From an uncultured Caryophanales bacterium (GTDB taxonomy: Bacteria > Bacillota_I > Bacilli_A > RFN20 > CAG-826), in contig CAJJXG010000005.1 in the NCBI GenBank assembly GCA_905197045.1, positions 10,973 to 74,972 on the forward strand: DNA of 64,000 nucleotides. The letters are read 5' to 3'. Below the pieces are notes generated by a model. That model was not told where the DNA came from. It worked only from the letters and a program-made list of their open reading frames with translations, and made no database searches. The position numbers and the translations under genes are program-made. Below are positions 35,330 through 45,125 of the stretch, piece by piece. Positions within the stretch are counted from its first letter, which is position 1. The number at the start of each line of letters is the position of its first letter.

Positions 35330-37561
35330 TCAATTTTCTTCTAATCTATTAAGCTTTATTAAAGTGCCTTTAAAAGCATTCCAATATGATTTGTTTGAAA
35401 AAATATTTAGACCAACCTTTCTTAAATATTCACCGCTATAAACTTTATTATCTAAATCATTTTTATATAAATACTTATCATTTAAACCTTGAAACTTTAC
35501 AAAATTATTTCCACCAAGCATTTCGCTTTCTTTATTAACGTAAAGAATCATTGCTTTATCTTTATTTTTATTAACGACTTCCATGCACATATGATTACTA
35601 TTTCTTGGATTTGATAAATGATATAGCGTTCCTTCATTAATTAAATCTACATAATTTTCTTTATAAATTTGTGCGTATTTTTGGCAAATAGATAGTTGTT
35701 CACTTGTTAGTTTTGAAGGATCGAATTCATAGCCAAATGTTCCAAATAGTGCAATCATTGCTCTAGTTTCAAAATCTGCTTCTTCATAAAAAGATAAATG
35801 GGAACCTAAAGTTGAAAGAGGATACCCTAACGAGGTGTTATATTGAATGTACATTCTTTTAGCACCATTTGTGTTATCGCTACACCAAATTTGTGGAGAA
35901 TAATAAAGTACTCCAAGATCAAATCTGCCGCCACCGCCAGCACACCCTTCGATTAATAAATTTGGATAACTTGTTTTTAACATTTCGTAAAGTTTATAAA
36001 AGCCAATTACTTGACGATATAAAACTTCTCCTTGTCTATTCTTTTTTAAATTATTTGAATAGTGCTCATAAATTTCACGATTATAATCCCATTTAACATA
36101 ATCAATTGAATATTTATCTAAAATTTTTTTCATTTGACGAAAAACATTTAAAATCACTTTTTCATTTGTAAAATCTAAATTTAATTGATGACGACCAGTT
36201 AATAAATTATTTTTAGCTTTTCCTAAAACGTATTCTGGATGAGTACGATATAAATCACTATCTGGACTAATCATTTCAGGTTCAAACCAAATACCAAATT
36301 TCAGTCCTTTAGAGTGAGCAAAATCAACAACTTTCTTTAAGTCAACTTTTTTATTAACATACCAATCACCCAAACTGGAATCATCGGAATCTCTATGACC
36401 AAACCATCCATCATCTAAAACGAATAAATCAATATTCATTTCTTTACCTTTATCAATAAATTTGATTAATGAATCAGTATTAAAATCAAATCCAACTGCT
36501 TCCCAACAATTTAGCAATAATGGACGATAACCATATTGATTTTTGTCAATACAAAGGTTTTCTTTGATAAAAGAATGGAATTGATGAGACATATAATCAA
36601 TTCCTTTATTTGAATATGAAATAATAGCTTGTGGAGTTTCAAAACTATCACCAGATTTTAAAGTTATCTCAAAATCATAATCATTAATTCCATAAGCAAT
36701 GCTTAAACTATGTAAAGTATTTTGGTCTTTATTTATACTGAATTTAAAATTACCACTCCAAATTAAGTTAAAACCAATTGCTTCTCCACTTGAATATGTT
36801 GTTTCTTTCTTCGTTAAAAAAATAAATGGATTTTCATAATGTGAACTTCTGCCTTGCTTTGATTCAATAACTTGGCAATCTGAAACGATTTCATTAACCA
36901 CTTCGTTTCGTTCGTTTCCCCAAGAACCACAAAAGTGATGAACCAAATAATCATCATTATTTAATGACATTTGCATTGAATAGCAGCGATTTAATTTAAT
37001 AGAATCTTTTTCATTGTTAACAACTTTAAATGATTTGACAATAATGTCTTTATCATTATAGATTGAGATAAATTCATAAAGATAAATGGAACTTTCGCTA
37101 TCCTTTAAAAGTATTTCTAAAGTATCAACATTTTCTTCGTTTTGTATTTTTAAAGAATTTAATTTTCTATCTGCACTTGGTAAATCTAGTAAAGGTTTAA
37201 TTCCTTTATAAATTTTATGAGAAATATATTTAAAATTACTTTCAAAAGATCCATCACTCTTTCTAAGAATAATGGCTGATTCACGAAAATCATTAAACCC
37301 ATGTGAAAAAATTTCTTGATTACCTAAATCTGTGCGATAACTTTCTTCGCCATCTTTTAAAGTTATTTCTTCATTTATATTTTTGTCAAAATATGAAGTA
37401 GGCCATCGAGTTCCAACTAATTGAGCTAAATCGAATAAATTATCTAGTCTCTCTCCAAAATAGGGATTTTGTAAAAAACCAAATTTATTTATATAAACAT
37501 AATAACTAATGTTGCTGTTATATAAATGAATAAGGGTTTTATTCTTTGTTTCTTGAATCAT
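35330..37561 (-). CDS. Alpha-galactosidase (GH36)
   Basis: 743 residues, normal for bacterial GH36. Motifs: FVLDDGWFGHRDSDDSSLGD, GLKFGIWFEPEMISPDS, DYVKWDYNREI with nucleophile Asp492, EGCAGGGGRFDLG and WCSDNTN with acid/base Asp562. No signal peptide, so cytoplasmic. Cleaves terminal alpha-galactose. First gene behind the second LacI-controlled promoter; its ribosome site AAAGGATG lies within or next to a cre site. Confidence 0.93.
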   Translation of the reverse strand: MIQETKNKTLIHLYNSNISYYVYINKFGFLQNPYFGERLDNLFDLAQLVGTRWPTSYFDKNINEEITLKDGEESYRTDLGNQEIFSHGFNDFRESAIILRKSDGSFESNFKYISHKIYKGIKPLLDLPSADRKLNSLKIQNEENVDTLEILLKDSESSIYLYEFISIYNDKDIIVKSFKVVNNEKDSIKLNRCYSMQMSLNNDDYLVHHFCGSWGNERNEVVNEIVSDCQVIESKQGRSSHYENPFIFLTKKETTYSSGEAIGFNLIWSGNFKFSINKDQNTLHSLSIAYGINDYDFEITLKSGDSFETPQAIISYSNKGIDYMSHQFHSFIKENLCIDKNQYGYRPLLLNCWEAVGFDFNTDSLIKFIDKGKEMNIDLFVLDDGWFGHRDSDDSSLGDWYVNKKVDLKKVVDFAHSKGLKFGIWFEPEMISPDSDLYRTHPEYVLGKAKNNLLTGRHQLNLDFTNEKVILNVFRQMKKILDKYSIDYVKWDYNREIYEHYSNNLKKNRQGEVLYRQVIGFYKLYEMLKTSYPNLLIEGCAGGGGRFDLGVLYYSPQIWCSDNTNGAKRMYIQYNTSLGYPLSTLGSHLSFYEEADFETRAMIALFGTFGYEFDPSKLTSEQLSICQKYAQIYKENYVDLINEGTLYHLSNPRNSNHMCMEVVNKNKDKAMILYVNKESEMLGGNNFVKFQGLNDKYLYKNDLDNKVYSGEYLRKVGLNIFSNKSYWNAFKGTLIKLNRLEEN

Positions 37562-37573
37562 TTTTACATCCTT

Positions 37574-37587
37574 TGAAAGCGCTTACA
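37574..37587. promoter_or_regulatory. cre (CcpA) site before the alpha-galactosidase gene
   Basis: TGAAAGCGCTTACA fits TGWAANCGNTNWCA at every position. It lies just downstream of the -10 box and overlaps the Shine-Dalgarno region, a position suited to blocking transcription when preferred sugars are present. Confidence 0.7.
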
Positions 37588-37592
37588 TCATT

Positions 37593-37622
37593 ATCATAAA
37601 CTTACATTAACGTTAATGTCAA
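37593..37622 (-). promoter_or_regulatory. Promoter of the GH36-transporter operon with LacI operator
   Basis: Minus-strand TTGACA (37617-37622) and TATGAT (37593-37598), spacer 18 bp. The perfect palindrome ACATTAACGTTAATGT (37604-37619) fills the spacer. It is identical to the operator at 45094-45109 next to the LacI-type gene. Confidence 0.8.
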
Positions 37623-37634
37623 TAAAATTTGAAA

Positions 37635-37650
37635 ACATTAACGTTATTTT
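37635..37650. promoter_or_regulatory. Second, imperfect LacI-type operator
   Basis: ACATTAACGTTATTTT shares the left 12 bases of the palindrome, 31 bp (three helical turns) upstream of the perfect site. Same-face spacing would allow cooperative binding or a small loop. Confidence 0.5.
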
Positions 37651-37688
37651 TCAATTACATATTGGCACTTATATAAAATTATTTTTAG

Positions 37689-39440
37689 TTATTTGAATCT
37701 ATCGTGAAGCTTTTTTAATTTATTAATATTAATTTTAGCTTTTCTATCAGCAGTAAAGATACCATTAATTTCTTGTTCGACATCTGTTAATTGAGTCATG
37801 CAAAAACATCTAAAATTTTTATTTGAATAAATATAATCTAATTGATCTTTATATTTAGCTAAATACTCCGTTTCACTTGTTACACCTTTACCATAGCCCC
37901 ACTTAGCATCTTCAAAATTAGCATTAAAAGCAATTCCTGCAAATTCCGTTAATGCAAATGGTTGTCCTTTATAATTAGCATATCCATCAACAAAAAAGTA
38001 TTTATCTCCATCAACACATAAAGCATTTTTATTGTGTTTAATATCTTCTACGCCCTTATCAAGTATCTTTTTAAGATCATGACTTGTTTCACTATAATTA
38101 TGGCAAGTTATGATATCTGTATAAGTTTGTTCCCAACCATCGTTTGATATTACAAATCTATCTTCAGCCATTTTCTTAAATTTAAAATATTGATTATTTA
38201 CAAAATCTAAAACTTCTTTATATCTTCTAACAATATCAAAAACACCCCACGTTTCATTAAATAAAACAATTTCGATAATTGAAGGATGATTAAAATTATC
38301 TAAATACATACATGGAGCTTGTTTATTGTATTGCTTATAAAAATCGTAACTATAATTCATTACAGAAGGAATTTCTAAACTAGCATATAGTCCAAATAAG
38401 TCCTGATAATAATAAAATAATGGTGTTTCAATCTTTTCATGTTTTCTTAATCCATTAAAACCACAATCTCTAATTAAGGATAAATCTAAAATCGCATCTT
38501 CTTCGCTTGGCGTTAATCCACCTCCATTAAAGTAACCTTGGTCAAGAACCATCTTTAAATAAGTATCTTTATCATTAATAAATATTTTTCCATCTTTAGA
38601 TTTTAATGAAATGAATCCGCAATATGTGAGAAATTCATCACAAATCTCACCTTTTTTGAATAATTTAATTGTTAAATTATATAATTTTGGATTCTCATAA
38701 GAGTAAGGAAGTACATCATCTAAAGTCATTAAAAACTCATTCTCTTTGTTGTTTAAATCAAAATTAAACTTCTTATTAATATCATCAAAAGAAATTTCAA
38801 TTTGATAATCATCTTCGATATTAGGAATGAATTTAGCTTTTAAAGTTTTAGTTAAATAATCACCCTTTAAATAAAATTCCTTAATATAATTTTTATTTAA
38901 AACTTCAACATATACATCTTTATAGATGCCACTACTTTTTGAATAAAAACAAGTTTCATTTTCGTTCTTCCAATGTTGCTTTCCTCTAATTTGATCAATA
39001 TGGCCTTTATCAGTGACTCTAACTGTAATTTTATTTTTTCCTTTAATTAAATTTGTTAATTCAAAAGAAAAAGCATCATATCCACCAATATGATGAAAGA
39101 CATATAAGCCATTTATAAATACATCGGTTTCATAATCAACACCAAGAAAATGAATCAAATATACTTTCGCAAGATCATTTATTTCAATCTCTTTTTCATA
39201 CCAAATATAATCAATTTCATCATTTGTATTTATACCACTTTTAAAAGTTTGATAAGCATATGGTACATTAATTTCTAAATGGTTTTGTGGAAATTCTTTA
39301 TAAAAACCTTGCAAAACCCCAATATTTTCTTCATCAAAAGCAAACTTCCACTTTCCATTTAAATTTAAAAAATTGCTTCTATAAAATTGTGGATTAGGAT
39401 GATTTTTATGATATGATTTAGTATGCTTAAATTGAAACAT
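37689..39440 (-). CDS. Glycoside hydrolase family 2 (short form)
   Basis: 583 residues. Jelly-roll sugar-binding domain (LNLNGKWKFAFDE; VFINGLYVFHHIGGYDAFSF), Ig-like domain and TIM barrel. Acid/base Glu396 in VLFNETWG and nucleophile Glu499 in ALTEFAGIAF. No signal peptide. GH2 members of this length include beta-galactosidases, beta-glucuronidases and others, so the sugar is not fixed. It follows lacZ by 10 bp and ends before the second promoter. Confidence 0.82.
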   Translation of the reverse strand: MFQFKHTKSYHKNHPNPQFYRSNFLNLNGKWKFAFDEENIGVLQGFYKEFPQNHLEINVPYAYQTFKSGINTNDEIDYIWYEKEIEINDLAKVYLIHFLGVDYETDVFINGLYVFHHIGGYDAFSFELTNLIKGKNKITVRVTDKGHIDQIRGKQHWKNENETCFYSKSSGIYKDVYVEVLNKNYIKEFYLKGDYLTKTLKAKFIPNIEDDYQIEISFDDINKKFNFDLNNKENEFLMTLDDVLPYSYENPKLYNLTIKLFKKGEICDEFLTYCGFISLKSKDGKIFINDKDTYLKMVLDQGYFNGGGLTPSEEDAILDLSLIRDCGFNGLRKHEKIETPLFYYYQDLFGLYASLEIPSVMNYSYDFYKQYNKQAPCMYLDNFNHPSIIEIVLFNETWGVFDIVRRYKEVLDFVNNQYFKFKKMAEDRFVISNDGWEQTYTDIITCHNYSETSHDLKKILDKGVEDIKHNKNALCVDGDKYFFVDGYANYKGQPFALTEFAGIAFNANFEDAKWGYGKGVTSETEYLAKYKDQLDYIYSNKNFRCFCMTQLTDVEQEINGIFTADRKAKININKLKKLHDRFK

Positions 39441-39450
39441 AAATGTCTCC

Positions 39451-42400
39451 TTATTTTAATGATGGCTCAATATTAAATGAAAATTCATAAACTTTATTAG
39501 CTTTTAGTTCATAAGGTCTATGAACAGGAGCTGCCCAAGAATCGTCTCCGCCAATTCCTCTTGTAAACCCAGCTATGGTTAAATAATTCGAGCAAGAAAA
39601 TGGCAGGCACTCCTTATGATCTGCATTTTCAATTTCAAATTCGTTATTTTCTAAAAACTTAAAAGCAAAATCTTCCTTGTCTTTAAAAATTCTTAAATTG
39701 CTATTTGCTCCATGAAGAACAAGATACTTTGTTCCTAAATGATTCCCACATTCTTGAGGTAATATATAATCAACATATTCATCTTTAGCTTTAGTATTAT
39801 AGATTCCAAGATATTCTCCGCCCAAACGATCGACGTAATTATCAAGTGGACCATAGCCAAAATAAGTTAAAGTATCGATTGATTTAGCTAATGAGAATCT
39901 AAGGCCGAAAATACCAATATCATCAACATCTTTTAATGGATCCATGTGAACTTTAACGTTCATGGTTCCGTTCTTATTTACATGATAGGTAACCTTAATA
40001 AATTCATTCTCTTTACGATTAACATAATACTTATAAGAAATTTCGAAATATTCATTTGTATGCTTATCGTCTATCTCAATATCTCCATAATCAGATTCCA
40101 AAAGTTTAGAAAATCCTAAAAGTTTATTGTCGAAATAGGTCATTTTGTTCCCGATATCGTTTGAAGTCGATGGTCTAAATAATGTTGGTAAAATATCGCG
40201 TTTGATATATTGATCACCATTAACCTCAATACCAATTAAGCCAGGCATTTTTTGGGCAAATTTACCCATAGAGAAATAGTAAATAAAGTTATCACCTTCA
40301 ACTCCAATATTATAAAAGCCTTTATGAACTTTAAATTTACTAGAATTATAAAGTGAAGCAAACTTACCTTCATTCATAACTTTTTCTTCTCTTACAATTT
40401 GTTTTCCATCTTTTAGAGCAGTAATTCTAAACAAAATAAGTTTTGATTTATTTAAATTACATGTAAAACTCAGTTCTTTTTTACATTTTGATGTTGGTTC
40501 GCAGTTAATTTTAAATGTTTCTTTATGAACCGTCACATTGTCTTCAACTACTTCAAATATAAAATCATATTCATTTAAATTTATAAAAAGATTGCGGTTA
40601 ATTAGTTCAACAAAATTATTGGAAATTTTAACACTAATTGGTGAATAATAATATTTTACATTCTTAGCTTTTGACGATTTATCAGCGATTTTTCTATCAG
40701 CAAAGATAATTCCATTACAACAAAAATCTTCATCATTAGGTTTTTCTAAATAATCTCCGCCATAGGATAACATTTCTTTCCCACTTTGATTTTTTATAAA
40801 CAATCCTTGATCAATAAAATCCCAAATAAAGCCGCCAGCAAAGCTATCACATGTATCAAATAAATTAACATATTCGTCTAGGTTTCCAGTGGAATTACCC
40901 ATGGAATGAGAATATTCACAAATCAAATAAGGTTTTATAGGATTTTCTTTATCATATTTTATAATGTCTTCAACTTTAGGATACATTCTTGAATATACAT
41001 CAGTAACATTAAGATCTCCTGGTACTGGCCACCAACCACAAACTCCTTCGTAATGAACAATGACATCACTATTTCTATTCTTTAGCCATTGACGCATTTT
41101 CATGAAAGTATCACCAATTCCACTTTCATTGCCTAACGAATAACAGAAAATTGAAGGATGATTTTTATCTCTTTCATACATTCTTTCAATTCTACTTAAA
41201 GCGATATTTGCCCATTCTTCTTTTCCGTCAGGAATATATGTTTTTCTATCATAATGATTAGTCCAACTTCCTAAGGAACCATGACTTTCAAAACAAGCTT
41301 CATCCATTATGTAAAGACCATATTGATCAGCAAAATCATAAAATTCATTTCTGTTAGGATAATGGGATGTTCTAATAGCATTGATGTTATGATCTTTCAT
41401 AAACTTAACATCAAATAGGCAATCATCAAGAGTCACGTTTCTTCCTCTTTTATAATTCCGTTCATGTCTATCAACACCTCGAATGGCTAGTTTTTTACCA
41501 TTATAAATAATATGTGTTCCTTCAATATGAACTTCTTTAAATCCAACTTTCTCTTTAAGTATTTCGATTAATTCATCTTTTTCATCATAAAGTTTAACAA
41601 GAAGTGTATAAAGGTTTGGTTTTTCTTCGCTATATGCGTTAACTTTGTCTATTGAGGCTGAAATTTTATTGTCTTTAGTGACTAGATGTAAAATTTCTTT
41701 ATTATTTTCTTCAATTAAAATAAATTCTTTTCTTAAATTATCGATATTGCCAGTCAAATTAACATTTAAAGTACCGCTTTCGTTTTCAAATTTATATTTT
41801 GATTTAATGTCGATATCGAAGATAGACTTTTTATTTAATTCAGATAAAGTTACATCTCTAAATAAGCCACTAAAACGATAAAAATCTTGGCTTAAAATAT
41901 AACTTGACGAACTATAATAAAAAACAATTGCTGCTATTCTATTTGTGCCATCTTTTAAGAACTTTGTAATATCAAATTCACTATCTGTATATAAGGTTTC
42001 CGAATAACCTACAAATTCAGAGTTAACAAATAAAAATAAAGCTGTTTCAAAACCCTTAAAATTTAAAATATATTTTTTATTAAGATTTATCTTATCGATT
42101 TTTAAATCCTTAAGATAAATCATATAAGGATTTTTTACATCGATAAACTTATTATCTTTTGGAAAGATTTTATAATCGATATAACCATCAAAAGGATATT
42201 GGGTATTAATGTATTTAGGTTTTCCATATCCTTGAATTTGAATCGATAAAGGGACTTCAACATTATTCACTTTAGTTAAATCAGATTTAATTAAAGCATC
42301 TAAATTATTAAGATCATTATAATCTTCAGAATAAATTCCATGCCAATCGTCATTGATTACTCTTTCAACAAGATTATTCTCTTTTAAATCTTTTTCAGAT

Positions 42401-42489
42401 TCATAGCGCTTAATATAAGCATGTGGTTTTTCCTCGTTAATTTCAAAAACTTGAGGGTCAAACAAAACTTTTTTAAAATCGACTATCAT
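39451..42489 (-). CDS. lacZ: Beta-galactosidase (GH2, LacZ type)
   Basis: 1012 residues, the full five-domain LacZ layout. GYVGYSETLY-like N-terminal domain text (FVNSEFVGYSE), AIRGVDRHERNY, TSHYPNRNEFYDFAD, acid/base Glu455 in LGNESGIGD, nucleophile Glu525 in ICEYSHSMGN, and a C-terminal small-chain domain (FGYGPLDNYVDR; GGDDSWAAPVHRPYEL). No signal peptide. Cleaves terminal beta-galactose from imported oligosaccharides. It is 2 bp from the GH78 gene. Confidence 0.94.
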   Translation of the reverse strand: MIVDFKKVLFDPQVFEINEEKPHAYIKRYESEKDLKENNLVERVINDDWHGIYSEDYNDLNNLDALIKSDLTKVNNVEVPLSIQIQGYGKPKYINTQYPFDGYIDYKIFPKDNKFIDVKNPYMIYLKDLKIDKINLNKKYILNFKGFETALFLFVNSEFVGYSETLYTDSEFDITKFLKDGTNRIAAIVFYYSSSSYILSQDFYRFSGLFRDVTLSELNKKSIFDIDIKSKYKFENESGTLNVNLTGNIDNLRKEFILIEENNKEILHLVTKDNKISASIDKVNAYSEEKPNLYTLLVKLYDEKDELIEILKEKVGFKEVHIEGTHIIYNGKKLAIRGVDRHERNYKRGRNVTLDDCLFDVKFMKDHNINAIRTSHYPNRNEFYDFADQYGLYIMDEACFESHGSLGSWTNHYDRKTYIPDGKEEWANIALSRIERMYERDKNHPSIFCYSLGNESGIGDTFMKMRQWLKNRNSDVIVHYEGVCGWWPVPGDLNVTDVYSRMYPKVEDIIKYDKENPIKPYLICEYSHSMGNSTGNLDEYVNLFDTCDSFAGGFIWDFIDQGLFIKNQSGKEMLSYGGDYLEKPNDEDFCCNGIIFADRKIADKSSKAKNVKYYYSPISVKISNNFVELINRNLFINLNEYDFIFEVVEDNVTVHKETFKINCEPTSKCKKELSFTCNLNKSKLILFRITALKDGKQIVREEKVMNEGKFASLYNSSKFKVHKGFYNIGVEGDNFIYYFSMGKFAQKMPGLIGIEVNGDQYIKRDILPTLFRPSTSNDIGNKMTYFDNKLLGFSKLLESDYGDIEIDDKHTNEYFEISYKYYVNRKENEFIKVTYHVNKNGTMNVKVHMDPLKDVDDIGIFGLRFSLAKSIDTLTYFGYGPLDNYVDRLGGEYLGIYNTKAKDEYVDYILPQECGNHLGTKYLVLHGANSNLRIFKDKEDFAFKFLENNEFEIENADHKECLPFSCSNYLTIAGFTRGIGGDDSWAAPVHRPYELKANKVYEFSFNIEPSLK

Positions 42490-42491
42490 AA

Positions 42492-45071
42492 TTAAATCTC
42501 TCTTACATCCTCTTCAAAAATATATTTTCCATTTCCAATACATTTTTCATTATTAGAATAAGGCATAATTAAAACACACTCAGCGTTAACTGGTACTTCA
42601 ACACTTATTAAGAATTTTTTATTTTCAATTTTCCGATCAACAGCAATTTTTCCATATGGAGAAATGTGGTATCCTTTTGCATAAGTTATATTTCCACCAA
42701 TCAATGGTTTAACCATAAATTTCTTATATCCAGGTTCAATAATTTCTAAGCCAAGTACTCTTCGATAAAGAAAATCTCCAACTGAACCATTAGCATAGTG
42801 ATTGAATGAAACCATACCTCCATCATCGCTAGTTTCTTCTTCACTAGAAAAATTACCAAAATTTATAGTGCCATCTTCTTTTAAAGCGTCCCATCTTTCC
42901 CAAATAGTTGTTCCACCAGTTTTAACCATATATAGCCAAGAAGGACAAGTATCGTTCAATAATACCTTAAAAGCAGTATCCTTCTTGTCATTATCTGCTA
43001 AAGCAAATAATAAATATGGAGTACCAGGAAAACCAGTTTGTGGATGGTATCTATAATCTTTAACAAGTTTTTCTAATTCATTGCTCCATACGGATTTAGC
43101 CTTTTTATCTCCTAAATTAAAATATAAAGCAATTGTGTATGCGGTTTGAAAAGATCTTGTTAAAGTATAATCTTTATTAACAAGTCTTTTATTAAACGCT
43201 TCTTTAACATCTTCTTTTAACTTTTTATATTTATTACTTTCGTTAAAATTGTTAAGATTTGCATACATTTTTTCAATTTCATATATACTATTAATCATAT
43301 AAGGTGTGCAAATCCATTTAGCTCTATTAATCCATTCATCGTATTCAACTTCAGGAGCGCACCAATCACCAAATGAAAATGGTTCATAATTCCATATCAA
43401 TTGGTCATACTTATCTTTTTTATCTCCCCTAGCCATTTTTAAACACCCTTCAAGATATTTAACCGACATTAAAATATTATCTTGAATGACATTTTTGTTG
43501 CCAGTTGACATAAAAAGATTATATGGTAAAGAAACAGCAACATCTCCCCAAACTGAACATGGTTTAGATTCCCAGTGACTTGGAACTACATAAGGTAAAC
43601 CACCATTTTCTTGATTTTGATCGCTACAGCAATCAATCAACCATTTATTCAAAAATCTAGATAAATCAAAATTAAATAAAGCTGTTGAACTGAATAAATT
43701 TATATCGCCAGTCCATCCTAATCTTTCGTCTCTTTGAGGGCAATCAGTAGGAATATCAACAAAATTTGATTTTGCACCCCAAACAATGGCATTTTGTAAC
43801 TTATTAATTAATTCGTTTGAGCATTTAAAATCACCAATTTTCTCAATATCAGAATAAAGCGCAAAAGCCTTTACCTTAAACTTAGAAATATTGATTCCTG
43901 AAACCTCAAAATATCTAAATCCCATGTAAGTAAACTTAGCAATATATTTTTGGTTTCCTTTTTTGCATTTATATGTGATTGTGGCTTTAGCACTTCTTAA
44001 AGGACGAGTATAAACATTACCTTTATATAAAATTTCAGAATGTTTAATTGTTATAACTTCATTAATTGCATCTTTAATTTCTATTTCAACTAAGCCAGCA
44101 AAATTTTGCTTGCAATCAAAAATATATGTATTTTCTGAGGTTTCTCTAACAAAAGTAGGTTCGAAACACTCGTGTAATCGAACGGGTAAACCATATCTAT
44201 ACATAATTTTACCAACATTTAAATCAGTTATAATGTCAGCGTTTTTAAACTCTACTTTTTCTTCATCAACATTAGCATCAAAAGTTTCACCATCATAAAG
44301 GTCGGCTAGTTCATAACAAGATTTTTGTGAGACTAACCAATCTTTATCAGTTTTAATAACTTCACTAGTTCCATCTTCATATCTAATGTGTATCTCAGAT
44401 AAAAAAGCGATGTTTTTGGCGTATTGTCTATTCTCTCTAACGTAGCAAAAAGCGCCAACAGCCCATCCTCCAGCAACGTGAACTAATATTATATTTTTTC
44501 CTTCTTTTAAATCTAATTGAAAAATTTGATATTGAATTTCTTTATTATAATCGGTATACCCTGGATTAAAATATTCATCACTAATTTCTTTTCCATTAAG
44601 TTTAATATCATACCAACCAAAACTAGTTGCACAGATAAAGGCTTCTTTTACTTTCTTTTTAATAGAAAACTCTTTTTTAAAGAGTAATGGTTTTGGTGAA
44701 ATGGCCGGTTCAATTACTTGAGAATAATCTCCAACCCACTTAGCTTGCCAAGGCAAAGACATTCTTCCGGTTTTAAAACTTATAATTTTACTATCGTAAT
44801 TATCATGATTATCAAATACTTCTATTTGAAGAAAATATAAGTTAAAAGGTTTTAATTCTTTACCATCGTAATTAATCCCAATTTGCTCTCCATTATTATT
44901 GCTTTTAGACCGAATTCTATTTTTATTTTCATCAAATAAAGTCAGAACAGATCTTTTCAAAAAAACATCTTTTTCGTTAGATACTAATGAAAACGAAAAA
45001 CTTGGAAATCTATTATCTGTAATAATATTTTCCCTCAAACCATCAATCTTAATTATTTCAATTTGAGTCAT
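42492..45071 (-). CDS. Alpha-L-rhamnosidase (GH78)
   Basis: 859 residues. The N-terminal beta domains carry the Bac_rhamnosid_N-like text FGWYDIKLNGKEISDEYFNP. The (alpha/alpha)6 barrel has DCPQRDERLGWTGD, the GH78 hallmark with catalytic and binding acids. It also has GTPYLLFAL and TTIWERWDAL, then FNHYANGSVGDFLYR and a C-terminal beta domain. No signal peptide. First gene of the operon nearest the LacI gene; GAGG lies eight bases before the ATG. Releases alpha-rhamnose, pointing to a pectin RG-I, rhamnosylated glycan or plant glycoside. Confidence 0.92.
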   Translation of the reverse strand: MTQIEIIKIDGLRENIITDNRFPSFSFSLVSNEKDVFLKRSVLTLFDENKNRIRSKSNNNGEQIGINYDGKELKPFNLYFLQIEVFDNHDNYDSKIISFKTGRMSLPWQAKWVGDYSQVIEPAISPKPLLFKKEFSIKKKVKEAFICATSFGWYDIKLNGKEISDEYFNPGYTDYNKEIQYQIFQLDLKEGKNIILVHVAGGWAVGAFCYVRENRQYAKNIAFLSEIHIRYEDGTSEVIKTDKDWLVSQKSCYELADLYDGETFDANVDEEKVEFKNADIITDLNVGKIMYRYGLPVRLHECFEPTFVRETSENTYIFDCKQNFAGLVEIEIKDAINEVITIKHSEILYKGNVYTRPLRSAKATITYKCKKGNQKYIAKFTYMGFRYFEVSGINISKFKVKAFALYSDIEKIGDFKCSNELINKLQNAIVWGAKSNFVDIPTDCPQRDERLGWTGDINLFSSTALFNFDLSRFLNKWLIDCCSDQNQENGGLPYVVPSHWESKPCSVWGDVAVSLPYNLFMSTGNKNVIQDNILMSVKYLEGCLKMARGDKKDKYDQLIWNYEPFSFGDWCAPEVEYDEWINRAKWICTPYMINSIYEIEKMYANLNNFNESNKYKKLKEDVKEAFNKRLVNKDYTLTRSFQTAYTIALYFNLGDKKAKSVWSNELEKLVKDYRYHPQTGFPGTPYLLFALADNDKKDTAFKVLLNDTCPSWLYMVKTGGTTIWERWDALKEDGTINFGNFSSEEETSDDGGMVSFNHYANGSVGDFLYRRVLGLEIIEPGYKKFMVKPLIGGNITYAKGYHISPYGKIAVDRKIENKKFLISVEVPVNAECVLIMPYSNNEKCIGNGKYIFEEDVREI

Positions 45072-45088
45072 TTTTAAACCTCAAAATC

Positions 45089-45117
45089 ATTATACATTAA
45101 CGTTAATGTTAAGTAAA
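45089..45117 (-). promoter_or_regulatory. Promoter of the GH78-lacZ-GH2 operon with LacI operator
   Basis: Minus-strand TTTACT (45112-45117) and TATAAT (45089-45094) are 17 bp apart. ACATTAACGTTAATGT (45094-45109), a perfect 16-bp palindrome, sits in the spacer, the classic place for repression. It lies between the end of the LacI-type gene and the operon it is expected to control. Confidence 0.82.
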
Positions 45118-45125
45118 ATAAAAAA

